Assembly: GCA_900554215.1 (NCBI GenBank)
Contig: USGG01000067.1
Span: 1-8,968 of the forward strand
Length of the DNA stretch: 8,968 bases
From: an uncultured Megasphaera sp.
Lineage (GTDB): Bacteria; Bacillota; Negativicutes; Veillonellales; Megasphaeraceae
Reading direction: 5' to 3'
Shown here: piece after piece, positions 1-6,900 of the stretch
Layout of the letters: every line of letters begins with the position of its first letter
How positions within the stretch are numbered: the first letter of the stretch is position 1
Position numbers and translations under genes: made by a program
Notes under the pieces: generated by a model
The model's input: the letters and a program-made list of their open reading frames with translations, nothing else
Databases searched by the model: none
What the model was told of the DNA's origin: nothing

Positions 1-410
1 TTGCCGTCGGGCCCCAGCGAATCGTAGCCGGAAACGCCTGTCGGCCCCTCCGGCGGCACGAGCCACAGGCACCCGAGGGTGCGGACGTCACGATACAGAA
101 TATATCCTTCATTTAATACGAAAATAATGCGCTGCCCTCGTATTTCTTCGTACTCCTCCTGATAGATGAGGCTGCCGGTCATGCGCAAATGCACGAGCAG
201 AGACGGGCCGCCGCTGAAACGAACGAGCAAATACTTTCCCTTGCGGCTGACGGCTGAAATCGTCTGTCCCGTCAATAGACGGCAAAATTCTTCAGGCGGC
301 GCGTTTTTCACCAGGCGCGGCAGCAGGAGCCGTATCTCTTCGATCCGTTTTCCCGCTGCGTGTTCTTCAATATAGGCGCGCACCGTTTCTACTTCCGGCA
401 ATTCAGGCAT
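1..410 (-). CDS. mutM: Formamidopyrimidine-DNA glycosylase (MutM/Fpg), N-terminal part, cut by window edge
   Basis: This is base-excision repair glycosylase/AP lyase, which removes 8-oxoguanine and formamidopyrimidines from DNA. The first 136 codons are visible; the protein begins MPELPEVETV, the family hallmark. After removal of Met1, Pro2 is the catalytic nucleophile, and Glu3 and Glu6 belong to the active site. The RKGKYLL segment (about residues 56-62) carries the conserved beta-hairpin lysine, and HLRMTGS (74-80) matches the HLGMSGS segment that supplies the base-displacing Met. The helix-two-turn-helix and the C-terminal zinc finger lie beyond position 1. The ATG follows a GGAGG site located immediately after the polA stop, with only 10 bases between the genes, so it is surely co-transcribed and probably translationally coupled with polA. 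The polA-mutM order is common in Firmicutes, often with coaE next, which would lie outside this window. Confidence 0.96.
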   Translation of the reverse strand, partial: MPELPEVETVRAYIEEHAAGKRIEEIRLLLPRLVKNAPPEEFCRLLTGQTISAVSRKGKYLLVRFSGGPSLLVHLRMTGSLIYQEEYEEIRGQRIIFVLNEGYILYRDVRTLGCLWLVPPEGPTGVSGYDSLGPDG

Positions 411-420
411 ATAACTCCTC

Positions 421-2997
421 CTATTTCGCTTCTTCCCAGTTCCGGCCGCAGTGAATATCGACGACCAGAGGCACCGACAAGGTCACGATATGTTCCATCG
501 TATCCTTCAGCAGCGTTTCCACTTCTTCCCGCTCGTCAGCCGGCACTTCCAGGACGAGCTCGTCGTGGACCTGCACGAGAAGACGACTTTTCAGGCCGCG
601 GCGTTCCAATTCGTCCTGAACGGCGTTCATGGCCAGCTTGATGATATCGGCGGCGCTGCCCTGAATCGGCGTGTTCATCGCCGTCCGCTCGGCAAAGGAA
701 CGGCGCGTAAAGTTCTTGCTGTTAATATCGGCCAGCGTGCGGATACGTCCGAACATGGTCTTGGCCATCCCCGTCTCGCGGGCTTCCGCCACGAGCTTGT
801 CCATATAAGCGTGAATCGTACTGTAGCGGGCGAAGTAGGAATCGATGTATTCCTTGGCCTGCTGACGGGAAATAGAAATGTTGCGGGCCAGTCCAAAGTC
901 GCTGATGCCGTAAATAATGCCGAAGTTAACGGCTTTGGCATGGGAGCGCTGCTCCGGCGTGACCTCGTCCCAGGGAATGCCGAACACTTCCGACGCCGTG
1001 CGGCGGTGAATGTCCTGATTTTTCTTGAAGCCGTCGATCATCGTCGGGTCCTGGGACAAATGAGCCAAAAGGCGCAGCTCGATCTGCGAGTAGTCGCCGG
1101 ATACGATGTAGTCGTAGCCTTCGCCCGGCACGAACAAGGAACGGATTTTGCGGCCCTGCTCGGTTCGGATGGGTATGTTCTGCAAGTTTGGGTCTGAGCT
1201 GCTCAGGCGGCCCGTCGCCGTGACCATCTGGTTAAAGGACGTGTAAATGCGGCCCGTTTCCCGGGAAATCAAGGGCTCCAAGCCGTCCAGATAGGTAGAA
1301 ATCAGCTTTTTCAAAGCCCGGAACTGCAGTATTTTCGGAATCATGGGATGCTGCTCCATGAGGGCTTCCAATACGGCCGAGTCTGTCGAATAGCCTGTCT
1401 TCGTCTTCTTGATAACCGGCAGTCCCAGCTTTTCAAATAAGATGACGCCGAGCTGCTTCGTCGAATTGATGTTGAAGGTCTCGCCGGCATCGTCGTAAAT
1501 TTCCTCTTCCAGCTTGTCCGCTTCCAGCGACAGCTCCCGCTCCATATCCATGAGCCGTTCCGTATCGACGGTAAAGCCGTTCATTTCCATGACAGCCAGC
1601 GTATGAATCAAGGGGATTTCAATCGTATCGTACAAAGTCGTCAATCCGGCCTGCTCCAAGGCTTCGGCCGCCTTGGGCCATACGTCGAGGGAAAACTGCG
1701 CGTCGCCGGCCATACGAAGAGCTTCGTCGCTACCTTCCTGCAGCGGCACGGCAAATTTTTCCGACAAATACGCCAGGCCATAAGCAGTCCGCGTCGGGTC
1801 CAGCAAATACGCCGCCAGTATGATATCCGCCAAGGGCAGGCGCTTGTCCGTATAAGGCGACGCCGCCTTGACGAGCTGCTTGCCCTGCGACGTGACGACT
1901 AAGGCCGCGTCGGCTAAGGCGCGGAGATATTCTCCTTCCCGTCCTGCCGGCACGACGAACACGCCCTGTCTTCCCGCAATGGCTAAAGCCTTCAGCGCAG
2001 GCAGGGGCGCGGCCGGTTCATACACGCCTTCCACGGCGACGATCTGGCTGACCAGGTCCTGCGGCCGCAAGTCGTCCAGCAGCTGCAGGGACACGTCCTG
2101 TACCAGTTCCTCGTCGGCTAAGGATGAAAAGCGGTCGAAGGCGGCAAACCGGGCCAGCATATTTTTAAAGCCCAGACTGCGGAACAAGGCGGCCACATCT
2201 TCCTTGCGCGGCTGCGGCAGGAACATATCCAGCGTATACTCGACAGGCGCGCTGCAGCATATCGTCGCCAGCTCCTTCGACAGAAAGGCTTTGTCCTTGT
2301 TGTCAGCCAGCTTTTCCTGCAATTTTTTGCCCTCCACTTCGTCAATACGGTCGTACAGGGCCTCTACATGCTGAAATTGCGCGATGAGCTTCGCCGCCGT
2401 CTTTTCTCCGACGCCGGGAACACCGGGAATATTGTCGGCCGTATCACCCATGAGGGCCTTCATGTCAACGACCTGGGACGGCATATAGCCATATTCCACC
2501 GTCATGACGTCGGGCGTAACGGCCAGCATATTCGTAATGCCCTTTTTCGTCAAATGGACTGTGACGTTTTCATCGACGAGCTGCAGCGCGTCGCGGTCGC
2601 CCGTCACGATGTCGATGTGAAAATCCTTCGCTTCCATCTGCCGAGCAACGGTGCCGATAATATCGTCGCCTTCATAGCCTTCCAGCTCCAGGACGTGAAT
2701 GCCTAAGCATTCCAGCACCTCCCGTATCAGGGAGAACTGGGGCCGCAGGTCGTCGGGCGCCGGCTTGCGCGTCGCCTTATAGCCGTCGTACAAGTCGTTT
2801 CGGAAAGTATGCTTGTCCTTGTCAAAGGCTACGGCTACGTAATGGGGCTCCAGCTGCTCGTACAATTTAAGCAGCATATTCAAAAAACCGTACACGGCAT
2901 TCGTTGGCCGCCCCTGGCTGTCCGTCAGGGAAGGGATGGCGTAAAAGGCCCGGTATAACAGGCTGCTTCCATCTATAATCAACAAAGTTTCCTTCAT
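421..2997 (-). CDS. polA: DNA polymerase I, with inactive-looking 3'-5' exonuclease domain
   Basis: The gene encodes 858 residues, a normal length for Firmicute Pol I, which fills gaps in repair and removes Okazaki primers. The 5' nuclease domain (about 1-290) has its acidic metal ligands: D9 in LLIIDG, DKDK at 59-62, EGDD at 109-112, TGDRD at 132-136 and GDTADN at 184-189, followed by a helix-hairpin-helix (IPGVPGVGEKTA). The polymerase domain (about 460-858) is intact: motif A GDYSQIELR with D635, motif B R684/K688/F692/Y696 in NFGIIYG, and motif C VHDE with D812 and E813. F692 is the usual bacterial residue at the ddNTP-discriminating position. The middle domain (about 310-450) lacks the DxE of Exo I, the Asp of Exo II and the YxxxD of Exo III, so proofreading is predicted absent, as in Bacillus enzymes. 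The ATG follows a GAGGAGG site. The upstream zinc-ribbon gene ends 12 bases before, and mutM starts 10 bases after. Confidence 0.97.
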   Translation of the reverse strand: MKETLLIIDGSSLLYRAFYAIPSLTDSQGRPTNAVYGFLNMLLKLYEQLEPHYVAVAFDKDKHTFRNDLYDGYKATRKPAPDDLRPQFSLIREVLECLGIHVLELEGYEGDDIIGTVARQMEAKDFHIDIVTGDRDALQLVDENVTVHLTKKGITNMLAVTPDVMTVEYGYMPSQVVDMKALMGDTADNIPGVPGVGEKTAAKLIAQFQHVEALYDRIDEVEGKKLQEKLADNKDKAFLSKELATICCSAPVEYTLDMFLPQPRKEDVAALFRSLGFKNMLARFAAFDRFSSLADEELVQDVSLQLLDDLRPQDLVSQIVAVEGVYEPAAPLPALKALAIAGRQGVFVVPAGREGEYLRALADAALVVTSQGKQLVKAASPYTDKRLPLADIILAAYLLDPTRTAYGLAYLSEKFAVPLQEGSDEALRMAGDAQFSLDVWPKAAEALEQAGLTTLYDTIEIPLIHTLAVMEMNGFTVDTERLMDMERELSLEADKLEEEIYDDAGETFNINSTKQLGVILFEKLGLPVIKKTKTGYSTDSAVLEALMEQHPMIPKILQFRALKKLISTYLDGLEPLISRETGRIYTSFNQMVTATGRLSSSDPNLQNIPIRTEQGRKIRSLFVPGEGYDYIVSGDYSQIELRLLAHLSQDPTMIDGFKKNQDIHRRTASEVFGIPWDEVTPEQRSHAKAVNFGIIYGISDFGLARNISISRQQAKEYIDSYFARYSTIHAYMDKLVAEARETGMAKTMFGRIRTLADINSKNFTRRSFAERTAMNTPIQGSAADIIKLAMNAVQDELERRGLKSRLLVQVHDELVLEVPADEREEVETLLKDTMEHIVTLSVPLVVDIHCGRNWEEAK

Positions 2998-3009
2998 GTC
3001 AGCCTCCTC

Positions 3010-3414
3010 TTACCGATTCAGAAACGCTTTGACAATGTTATATACAAAATAAATGACCAGCGCACCCAGCAAATAAGGCATCGCCATGATGATAAAGCCA
3101 AGGGCGCTGATGATAACGGCGACGATGCAGAATACGATAAAGCCCAGGGCCAGCTTGACGCGCCAGGACAATCCCGACGTGATGATGCGCACGCCTGAAC
3201 GGCGGCGCTGCTGTTCGCGCATCTGTTCCTCATAGGCTTTCTGTTCGTCTCGTACCGTACCGTCTTCCTCGATCGTCTGCCCGCGGAAGCTGTCCCGTTC
3301 GTGATCCGACATAACCTTTGCCTCGGCCTGCTCGTACTGCTGGTACAAGCGATGGCACGATTCGCACATGCCGTCGTCATAGACGGCTTCTCTATCGCAA
3401 TAGCGGCACTTCAT
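3010..3414 (-). CDS. Small zinc-ribbon membrane protein of unknown function
   Basis: I do not recognise a named family. The 134-residue product opens with a compact four-cysteine module (C3, C6, C17, C20; CRYC ... CESC), which is a probable zinc ribbon. A strongly charged, likely helical stretch follows (about 22-75, rich in Glu, Gln and Arg), then two hydrophobic segments (about 88-110 and 112-129), a probable membrane hairpin ending FLNR. The cytoplasmic zinc module plus membrane anchor is a layout seen in various small Firmicute proteins, and gives no function by itself. The start is set at 3414: AGGAGG lies 7 bases upstream. A longer frame from 3441 exists, but it would translate through this binding site. 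The stop is 12 bases before polA, so it is probably the first gene of a zinc-ribbon protein, polA, mutM operon. Confidence 0.85.
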   Translation of the reverse strand: MKCRYCDREAVYDDGMCESCHRLYQQYEQAEAKVMSDHERDSFRGQTIEEDGTVRDEQKAYEEQMREQQRRRSGVRIITSGLSWRVKLALGFIVFCIVAVIISALGFIIMAMPYLLGALVIYFVYNIVKAFLNR

Positions 3415-3464
3415 AGTAGTCCTCCTAAACGTTTGTAGCACATATAATACAAAATATCTCTCTT

Positions 3465-3493
3465 ATTATATCATTTATCGTTTTGATTATCTA
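3465..3493 (-). promoter_or_regulatory. Candidate promoter for the zinc-ribbon/polA/mutM operon
   Basis: On the minus strand a perfect TATAAT (3465-3470) lies about 50 bases before the first start codon. Seventeen bases upstream of it is TAGATA (3488-3493), a 4-of-6 match to TTGACA. The region is AT-rich compared with the flanking genes. A second TATTAT-like element lies closer to the gene (3443-3450), so the exact start of transcription is uncertain. Confidence 0.5.
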
Positions 3494-3530
3494 TTTATTC
3501 ATACAAAACAAGGCCGGCCGCCCAAACCAT

Positions 3531-3559
3531 TTCGTTTTCCCGCCTGCCTATGGTATAAT
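3531..3559 (+). promoter_or_regulatory. Candidate extended -10 promoter for the deaminase gene
   Basis: TGGTATAAT at 3551-3559 is a perfect extended -10 (TGn plus TATAAT). The -35 position at 17-base spacing (3531-3536, TTCGTT) is poor, which is typical of extended -10 promoters. Transcription would begin near 3566, giving a leader of about 40 bases before the GGAGGA site (3592-3597) and the ATG at 3608. Confidence 0.6.
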
Positions 3560-3607
3560 ATGCGAGGCGCAAAAAGAAATCTGCGAATCACGGAGGAATG
3601 ACATACG

Positions 3608-4069
3608 ATGAATTTCATGGACGAAGCTATTGCCGAATCGGCAAAAAATTTAGAAACAGGCCACGGCGGCCCCTTCGGTGCCGTCGTCGTCAAGGACGGC
3701 GTCATCGTCGGGCGCGGCCATAACGAAGTATTGAAAAACAACGACCCAACCTGTCACGGCGAAATACAGGCCATCCGCGACGCCTGCCGCAGCCTCGGCA
3801 CGTACGACCTGTCGGGCTGCGAGCTCTACACGTCGGCTGAACCCTGCCCGATGTGCCTTTCGGCCATCATCTGGGCGAATATCAAAACGGTGTATTACGG
3901 CAACAGTGCCAAAGACGCCGCGGCCATTGGCTTCCGCGACGACTTCATTTACGATTTCATCAAGCGGGGCTGCGCCGACGAAGGTACCCTGGCCTTGCGG
4001 CAGATGGGACGCGAAGAAGCCATTAAAATCTTTGAACAGTACAAAGAAAAGAATATGACCATATATTAA
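3608..4069 (+). CDS. guaD: Nucleoside/nucleobase deaminase, guanine deaminase (GuaD) type
   Basis: This 153-residue cytidine-deaminase-fold enzyme probably converts guanine to xanthine and ammonia in purine salvage or catabolism. The zinc site is visible as H50 and E52 in CHGE and C80/C83 in AEPCPMC; E52 is the proton shuttle. The GGPFGAVVVKDG strand near residue 20, the GFRDDFIYD segment (109-117) and the aromatic C-terminal TIY tail resemble Bacillus GuaD (GFDDSFIYK, domain-swapped C-terminus) more than the tRNA adenosine deaminase TadA. HGE replaces the more usual HAE. The binding site GGAGGA lies 10 bases before the ATG. The gene stands alone on the plus strand, between its own promoter and a terminator. 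The deaminase fold is certain; the substrate is inferred, and a different purine or nucleoside is possible. Confidence 0.85.
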   Translation: MNFMDEAIAESAKNLETGHGGPFGAVVVKDGVIVGRGHNEVLKNNDPTCHGEIQAIRDACRSLGTYDLSGCELYTSAEPCPMCLSAIIWANIKTVYYGNSAKDAAAIGFRDDFIYDFIKRGCADEGTLALRQMGREEAIKIFEQYKEKNMTIY

Positions 4070-4081
4070 TCGCTGCAAACC

Positions 4082-4133
4082 AAAAAGCTTGAAACGCAGG
4101 GCTCTAAAAAGTCCCTTTGTTTCAAGCTTTTTT
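4082..4133. terminator. Bidirectional Rho-independent terminator between convergent transcripts
   Basis: AAAAAGCTTGAAAC (4082-4095) is a perfect inverted match to GTTTCAAGCTTTTT (4119-4132). Additional pairing of CAGGG with CCCTTTG is possible inside the stem. The stem ends in T-runs on both strands, so it can stop the deaminase transcript from the left and the phn/dehydrogenase transcript from the right. It lies 12 bases past each stop codon. Confidence 0.92.
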
Positions 4134-4144
4134 CATCGTCACGA

Positions 4145-5275
4145 TTAAAAAATACGTTCCAGTACCTCCTGCACATCTTCGGGCTGTACGTCGACGGGAT
4201 TGTTGTCCGCCCGTCCCTTAGTGAAAGCGTGGCCGACGATGTAGGGAATATCGCCGCTGCCGATGCCGTAGTCCTGCAGGCGAAGGGCGAAGCCGCCGAG
4301 AGACAGCATGCGGAATATCCAGTCTTTGACCTCTGCCGCCGAAGCGCATTGGTATGCTTCCAGCAGCTCTGCATAGCGGGGAATCGCCGCCTTATTGAAA
4401 TCCATAAAATCGCCCAGCGTCAAGGCCGCCGCCGTGCCATGAGGTACGCCGAACTTTTCCGTCATGGGGTACGATACGGAATGACAGACCGTCGTCTTCG
4501 TATTGCTGAAGGCCAGTCCGGCATATAAGCTGGCCTTGCCGATAAGCAGGCGCAGCTCCGCGTCGTCCGGATGAGTCGCCAAGTCCTCTAAATGACGGCG
4601 AATGAGGCCGATGGACAATAAGGCGAAGGTCTGCGATACTTCGTTCGTACGGCGGGCCCAGAACGACTCCGTACTGTGGCACAAGGCATCCAGCGCCGAC
4701 GATATAGTCAGCGATACTGGGCAGGTAAGAGTAAACACCGGATCGACGACAGCCAGAGCCGCAAAATTGCGGGTATAACTGCAGGACATCTTGCATTCCC
4801 GTTCCCGGTCCCATACGGTCGCCCACGGCGTCACTTCCGAACCCGTGCTGGACGTCGTCGGCACGCCGATCCAGGGAACAGGCTGCACTGCTTCATACGC
4901 CTCTGCGGTGATAAAAGCCCGCAGTTCTTCCGTTCCCCGAATGCCGGCAGGAATCGCCAGGGCCAATGTCTTCGCCGTATCCATGACGCTGCCGCCGCCG
5001 ACGGCGAGAATGAGGCCGTACGACTCGCCGCCAACCCGTTCCAGCATAGCGGCCATATCGGCCACATCGGGATTGGAAAGAGTCAGCTCTTCTTCCCGGA
5101 CGTCGTGTCCTGCCAAAGCCTGCTGCAGAGCCTGTCCGGCAGGACTTTGAGAGAAATCCATGCCGCGGGTCAGCAGGAGAATCTTCTTCTCCCGGCTCGT
5201 TTCCTCCAGGTAAAGAGTCAGATTCTCCAAGCCGTCATGTCCGGCAAGGATGCGCACAGGATTATAAAATTCCAA
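4145..5275 (-). CDS. Iron-containing alcohol dehydrogenase, phosphonate-metabolism type (possible phosphonoacetaldehyde reductase)
   Basis: Group III metal-dependent alcohol dehydrogenase, 376 residues, last gene of the phn operon. The N-terminal nucleotide-binding domain has the AVGGGSVMDTAK loop (91-102) and PTTSSTGSE (139-147). The C-terminal helical domain supplies the metal ligands: D196 and H200 (ALDALCH), H265 (VCHSVSYP) and H279 (VPHG). The FYNPVRI opening and HSVSYP..FGVPHG pattern resemble the clade linked to phosphonate genes, including the phosphonoacetaldehyde reductase PhpC. It may interconvert phosphonoacetaldehyde and 2-hydroxyethylphosphonate with NAD(P)H; this is inferred from family and neighbours. 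The start is TTG at 5275, 8 bases after AAAGGAG, which directly follows the TAA (5290-5292) that ends the restored phnE2. In the sequence as given, the frame runs continuously into the upstream permease up to 6157, but that join comes from a frameshift. The dehydrogenase itself appears complete. Confidence 0.88.
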   Translation of the reverse strand: MEFYNPVRILAGHDGLENLTLYLEETSREKKILLLTRGMDFSQSPAGQALQQALAGHDVREEELTLSNPDVADMAAMLERVGGESYGLILAVGGGSVMDTAKTLALAIPAGIRGTEELRAFITAEAYEAVQPVPWIGVPTTSSTGSEVTPWATVWDRERECKMSCSYTRNFAALAVVDPVFTLTCPVSLTISSALDALCHSTESFWARRTNEVSQTFALLSIGLIRRHLEDLATHPDDAELRLLIGKASLYAGLAFSNTKTTVCHSVSYPMTEKFGVPHGTAAALTLGDFMDFNKAAIPRYAELLEAYQCASAAEVKDWIFRMLSLGGFALRLQDYGIGSGDIPYIVGHAFTKGRADNNPVDVQPEDVQEVLERIF

Positions 5276-5289
5276 CGTTACCACTCCTT

Positions 5290-6130
5290 TTACTGCATGG
5301 ACCGCTTGACCAGCAAAAAGCCGCGTTCTAAGCCAAAAGCGAAGGCGAATACCAGAAAAACGGCGAGGCCCGCTTGTCCATACTGTATAGTTTTGTATGC
5401 TTGTAGAAATAGCGAAGCCGATGCCGCCGGCTCCTACCATCCCCAGAATCGCGCATTCGGCAAAATTGATTTCAAACCGCAGGGCAATCCAGGCAACGAG
5501 CTGCGTGACGGCGCTGGGCAGCAGGCCGCAGCAGATAATCTGCCAGCGCGTCGCGCCTAAGGCCGCCAAGCCGTCTATCGTACCCTGCGGCACGTCCTCG
5601 AAGGCCTGGGAAAAGGCCCGGGTAAAAAAGGCCACGGTATGAATAGACAAACCCGTAACGCCCGCTACGGGGCCAAATCCAAAGCAGACCAGCATCAGCA
5701 GAACCCATACGGGCGTCGGCACAGCCCGCAAAAAGGTAAAGAAGGCCTTGACCGCCCCGGCGGCGATTCTGCTGCCGACGACGTTTTCCGCAGCCAATAG
5801 CCCGAAAACAAGGCCCAGGAATATACTGTACACCGTAGCCAGCACCATAATGGAAAAGGTGTCGGCGAAAGAAAGCAGGGTAAAGTCGACGCTGTCCGTC
5901 GTCATATGAGCCATTTTCCAAAAAATTTCAACGATGCCGGAGGAACGTTCCGCCAGCTGCAGCCAGTCAATATGCAGCATATACAGAGACACCGCGGCGG
6001 CTGCCGTCGTGCCGGCCAGGAACAGGGCGATGAAATGATCTCCCCCGCGGACGCCGACATCTATCTTTTTCTTCCCATTCTTCTCGGGCCTCACGGCCGA
6101 ATCTACAGCCGTAACTTCTTCTATATTCAT
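5290..6130 (-). pseudogene. phnE: Phosphonate ABC transporter permease PhnE2, disrupted by a one-base frameshift near its C-terminus
   Basis: Second inner-membrane permease of the phosphonate importer. It starts at 6130, where ATGA overlaps the phnE1 stop; a start at 6157 would lie inside phnE1 and lacks a clear binding site. The intact frame gives 246 residues: a charged N-terminus, several membrane helices, the EAA-type cytoplasmic loop (about 178-204, with ALGATRWQI) that contacts PhnC, and the GMVGAGGIGF segment. After ISTSIQ the frame is wrong. Removing one base near 5391-5407 gives QYGQAGLAVFLVFAFAFGLE and a short basic end before TAA at 5290-5292, for a total of 279 residues, a normal PhnE size. 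That tail aligns without gaps to the KYPQAAG...CLRKR end of PhnE1. As written, translation instead adds 39 mostly basic residues and runs on into the dehydrogenase, so the last helix is lost. Sequencing error or real mutation cannot be told apart here. Confidence 0.85.
5385..5407 (-). other. Frameshift site in phnE2
   Basis: Upstream of here the permease reads in one frame; downstream its conserved C-terminal helix reads in the frame one base later. On the coding strand a run of four A lies at 5394-5391. Dropping one A yields SIQTIQYGQAG; dropping an A at 5401 instead yields STAYKTIQYGQAG. Either repair keeps the same length relative to PhnE1 (17 residues from GxG to the shared Gln). No recognisable slippery heptamer or stem for programmed shifting is seen. 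Confidence 0.8.
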
Positions 6131-6900
6131 GGATTCATCACTCTCTTTCGCAAGCATCCCGTCATGATATCTACCAGGATGACAATTGCCGCAATCATCA
6201 AGATGATGCCGGCGGCCTGCGGATATTTAAAGGCTTTCAGATACGACAGCAGAACCATGCCGCTGCCGCCGCCTCCTACCATGCCGACGATGGTCGAGGC
6301 GCGGATATTGACTTCCAGACAATAGAGAAACCATGAAATAAAGCCGGCTATGCAGCAGGGAATCACGCACTGGAACATGCGCTGCCAGAAATCGGCGCCT
6401 ACGGCTTCCATACATTCTAACGTGTCCTGAGGAATTTCGTCAATAACCTCGATAAACGTGCGGGTCATAAAGGCAAAGCTGGTAATCACCAGGGCGATAA
6501 ACCCTACACTCGTGCCGACGCCCAGCGAAGAAAAGAGGATAAAAGCCCAGACAAGAGTCGGAATGTTGCGCAGGAAGGTGGCCGCTCCGCGAATAAGGCC
6601 GGCAACATACCGAGACGGGGAAGTCTTTTCGCTGCCGAACACTGCGGCCACAACGGCCAGTATTGCAGCCACAAAGGCCGACGATATGGCCAAGGAAATC
6701 GTCACGGCAATACATTCCATGACGGCTTCGCTGAACGATACTTGCGGCGGCAGGAAGTCTTCTGTAAAGAACTTCCATCCTTCACCAAGCTGCGGTATAA
6801 TTTCCGCCGGATTAAAGCCGGTATAAGCCGTCGCGGCGATAAAAGCCGCCGCGATGACTCCGGCCATGGTATATACTGCATGAGATTCGTTCCGTTTCAT
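6127..6900 (-). CDS. phnE: Phosphonate ABC transporter permease PhnE1
   Basis: Inner-membrane permease of 257 residues, binding-protein-dependent transport superfamily, phosphonate/phosphite type. Hydrophobic segments lie near residues 10-27, 60-90, 108-128, 130-148, 180-196 and 222-246. The cytoplasmic coupling loop reads DEIPQDTLECMEAVGADFWQ, with the conserved EA..G core, and is followed by the family's GMVGGGGSG segment. The C-terminus is short and basic (CLRKRVMNP). The start ATG overlaps the phnC stop as ATGA (6897-6900), and its own TGA overlaps the phnE2 ATG (6127-6130), so translation is coupled on both sides. It differs clearly from PhnE2 in sequence, so the two probably form a heterodimeric pore, as suggested for other operons with two phnE-like genes. 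Confidence 0.93.
   Translation of the reverse strand: MKRNESHAVYTMAGVIAAAFIAATAYTGFNPAEIIPQLGEGWKFFTEDFLPPQVSFSEAVMECIAVTISLAISSAFVAAILAVVAAVFGSEKTSPSRYVAGLIRGAATFLRNIPTLVWAFILFSSLGVGTSVGFIALVITSFAFMTRTFIEVIDEIPQDTLECMEAVGADFWQRMFQCVIPCCIAGFISWFLYCLEVNIRASTIVGMVGGGGSGMVLLSYLKAFKYPQAAGIILMIAAIVILVDIMTGCLRKRVMNP

Noticed and set aside
451..1197. A 248-residue plus-strand open frame
   Set aside because: It is antisense to conserved polymerase motifs of polA, lacks a binding site and has no recognisable protein features; it is a codon-bias shadow.
3415..3441. An earlier start at 3441 for the zinc-ribbon gene
   Set aside because: The extra nine codons contain the AGGAGG site itself; the start at 3414 has ideal spacing and places the first Cys pair right at the N-terminus.
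4676..5560. A 294-residue plus-strand open frame opposite the dehydrogenase and phnE2
   Set aside because: It has no family features, no plausible start site, and covers two well-supported genes on the other strand.
4145..6157. A single 670-residue PhnE-alcohol dehydrogenase fusion protein
   Set aside because: The PhnE C-terminal helix and stop are present in the next frame, followed by a binding site and start for the dehydrogenase. The linker in the fused frame is an Arg-rich out-of-frame translation of that helix.
6128..6157. An upstream ATG at 6157 as the phnE2 start
   Set aside because: It lies inside phnE1 without a clear binding site; the ATGA overlap at 6127-6130 matches the coupling seen at the phnC-phnE1 junction.
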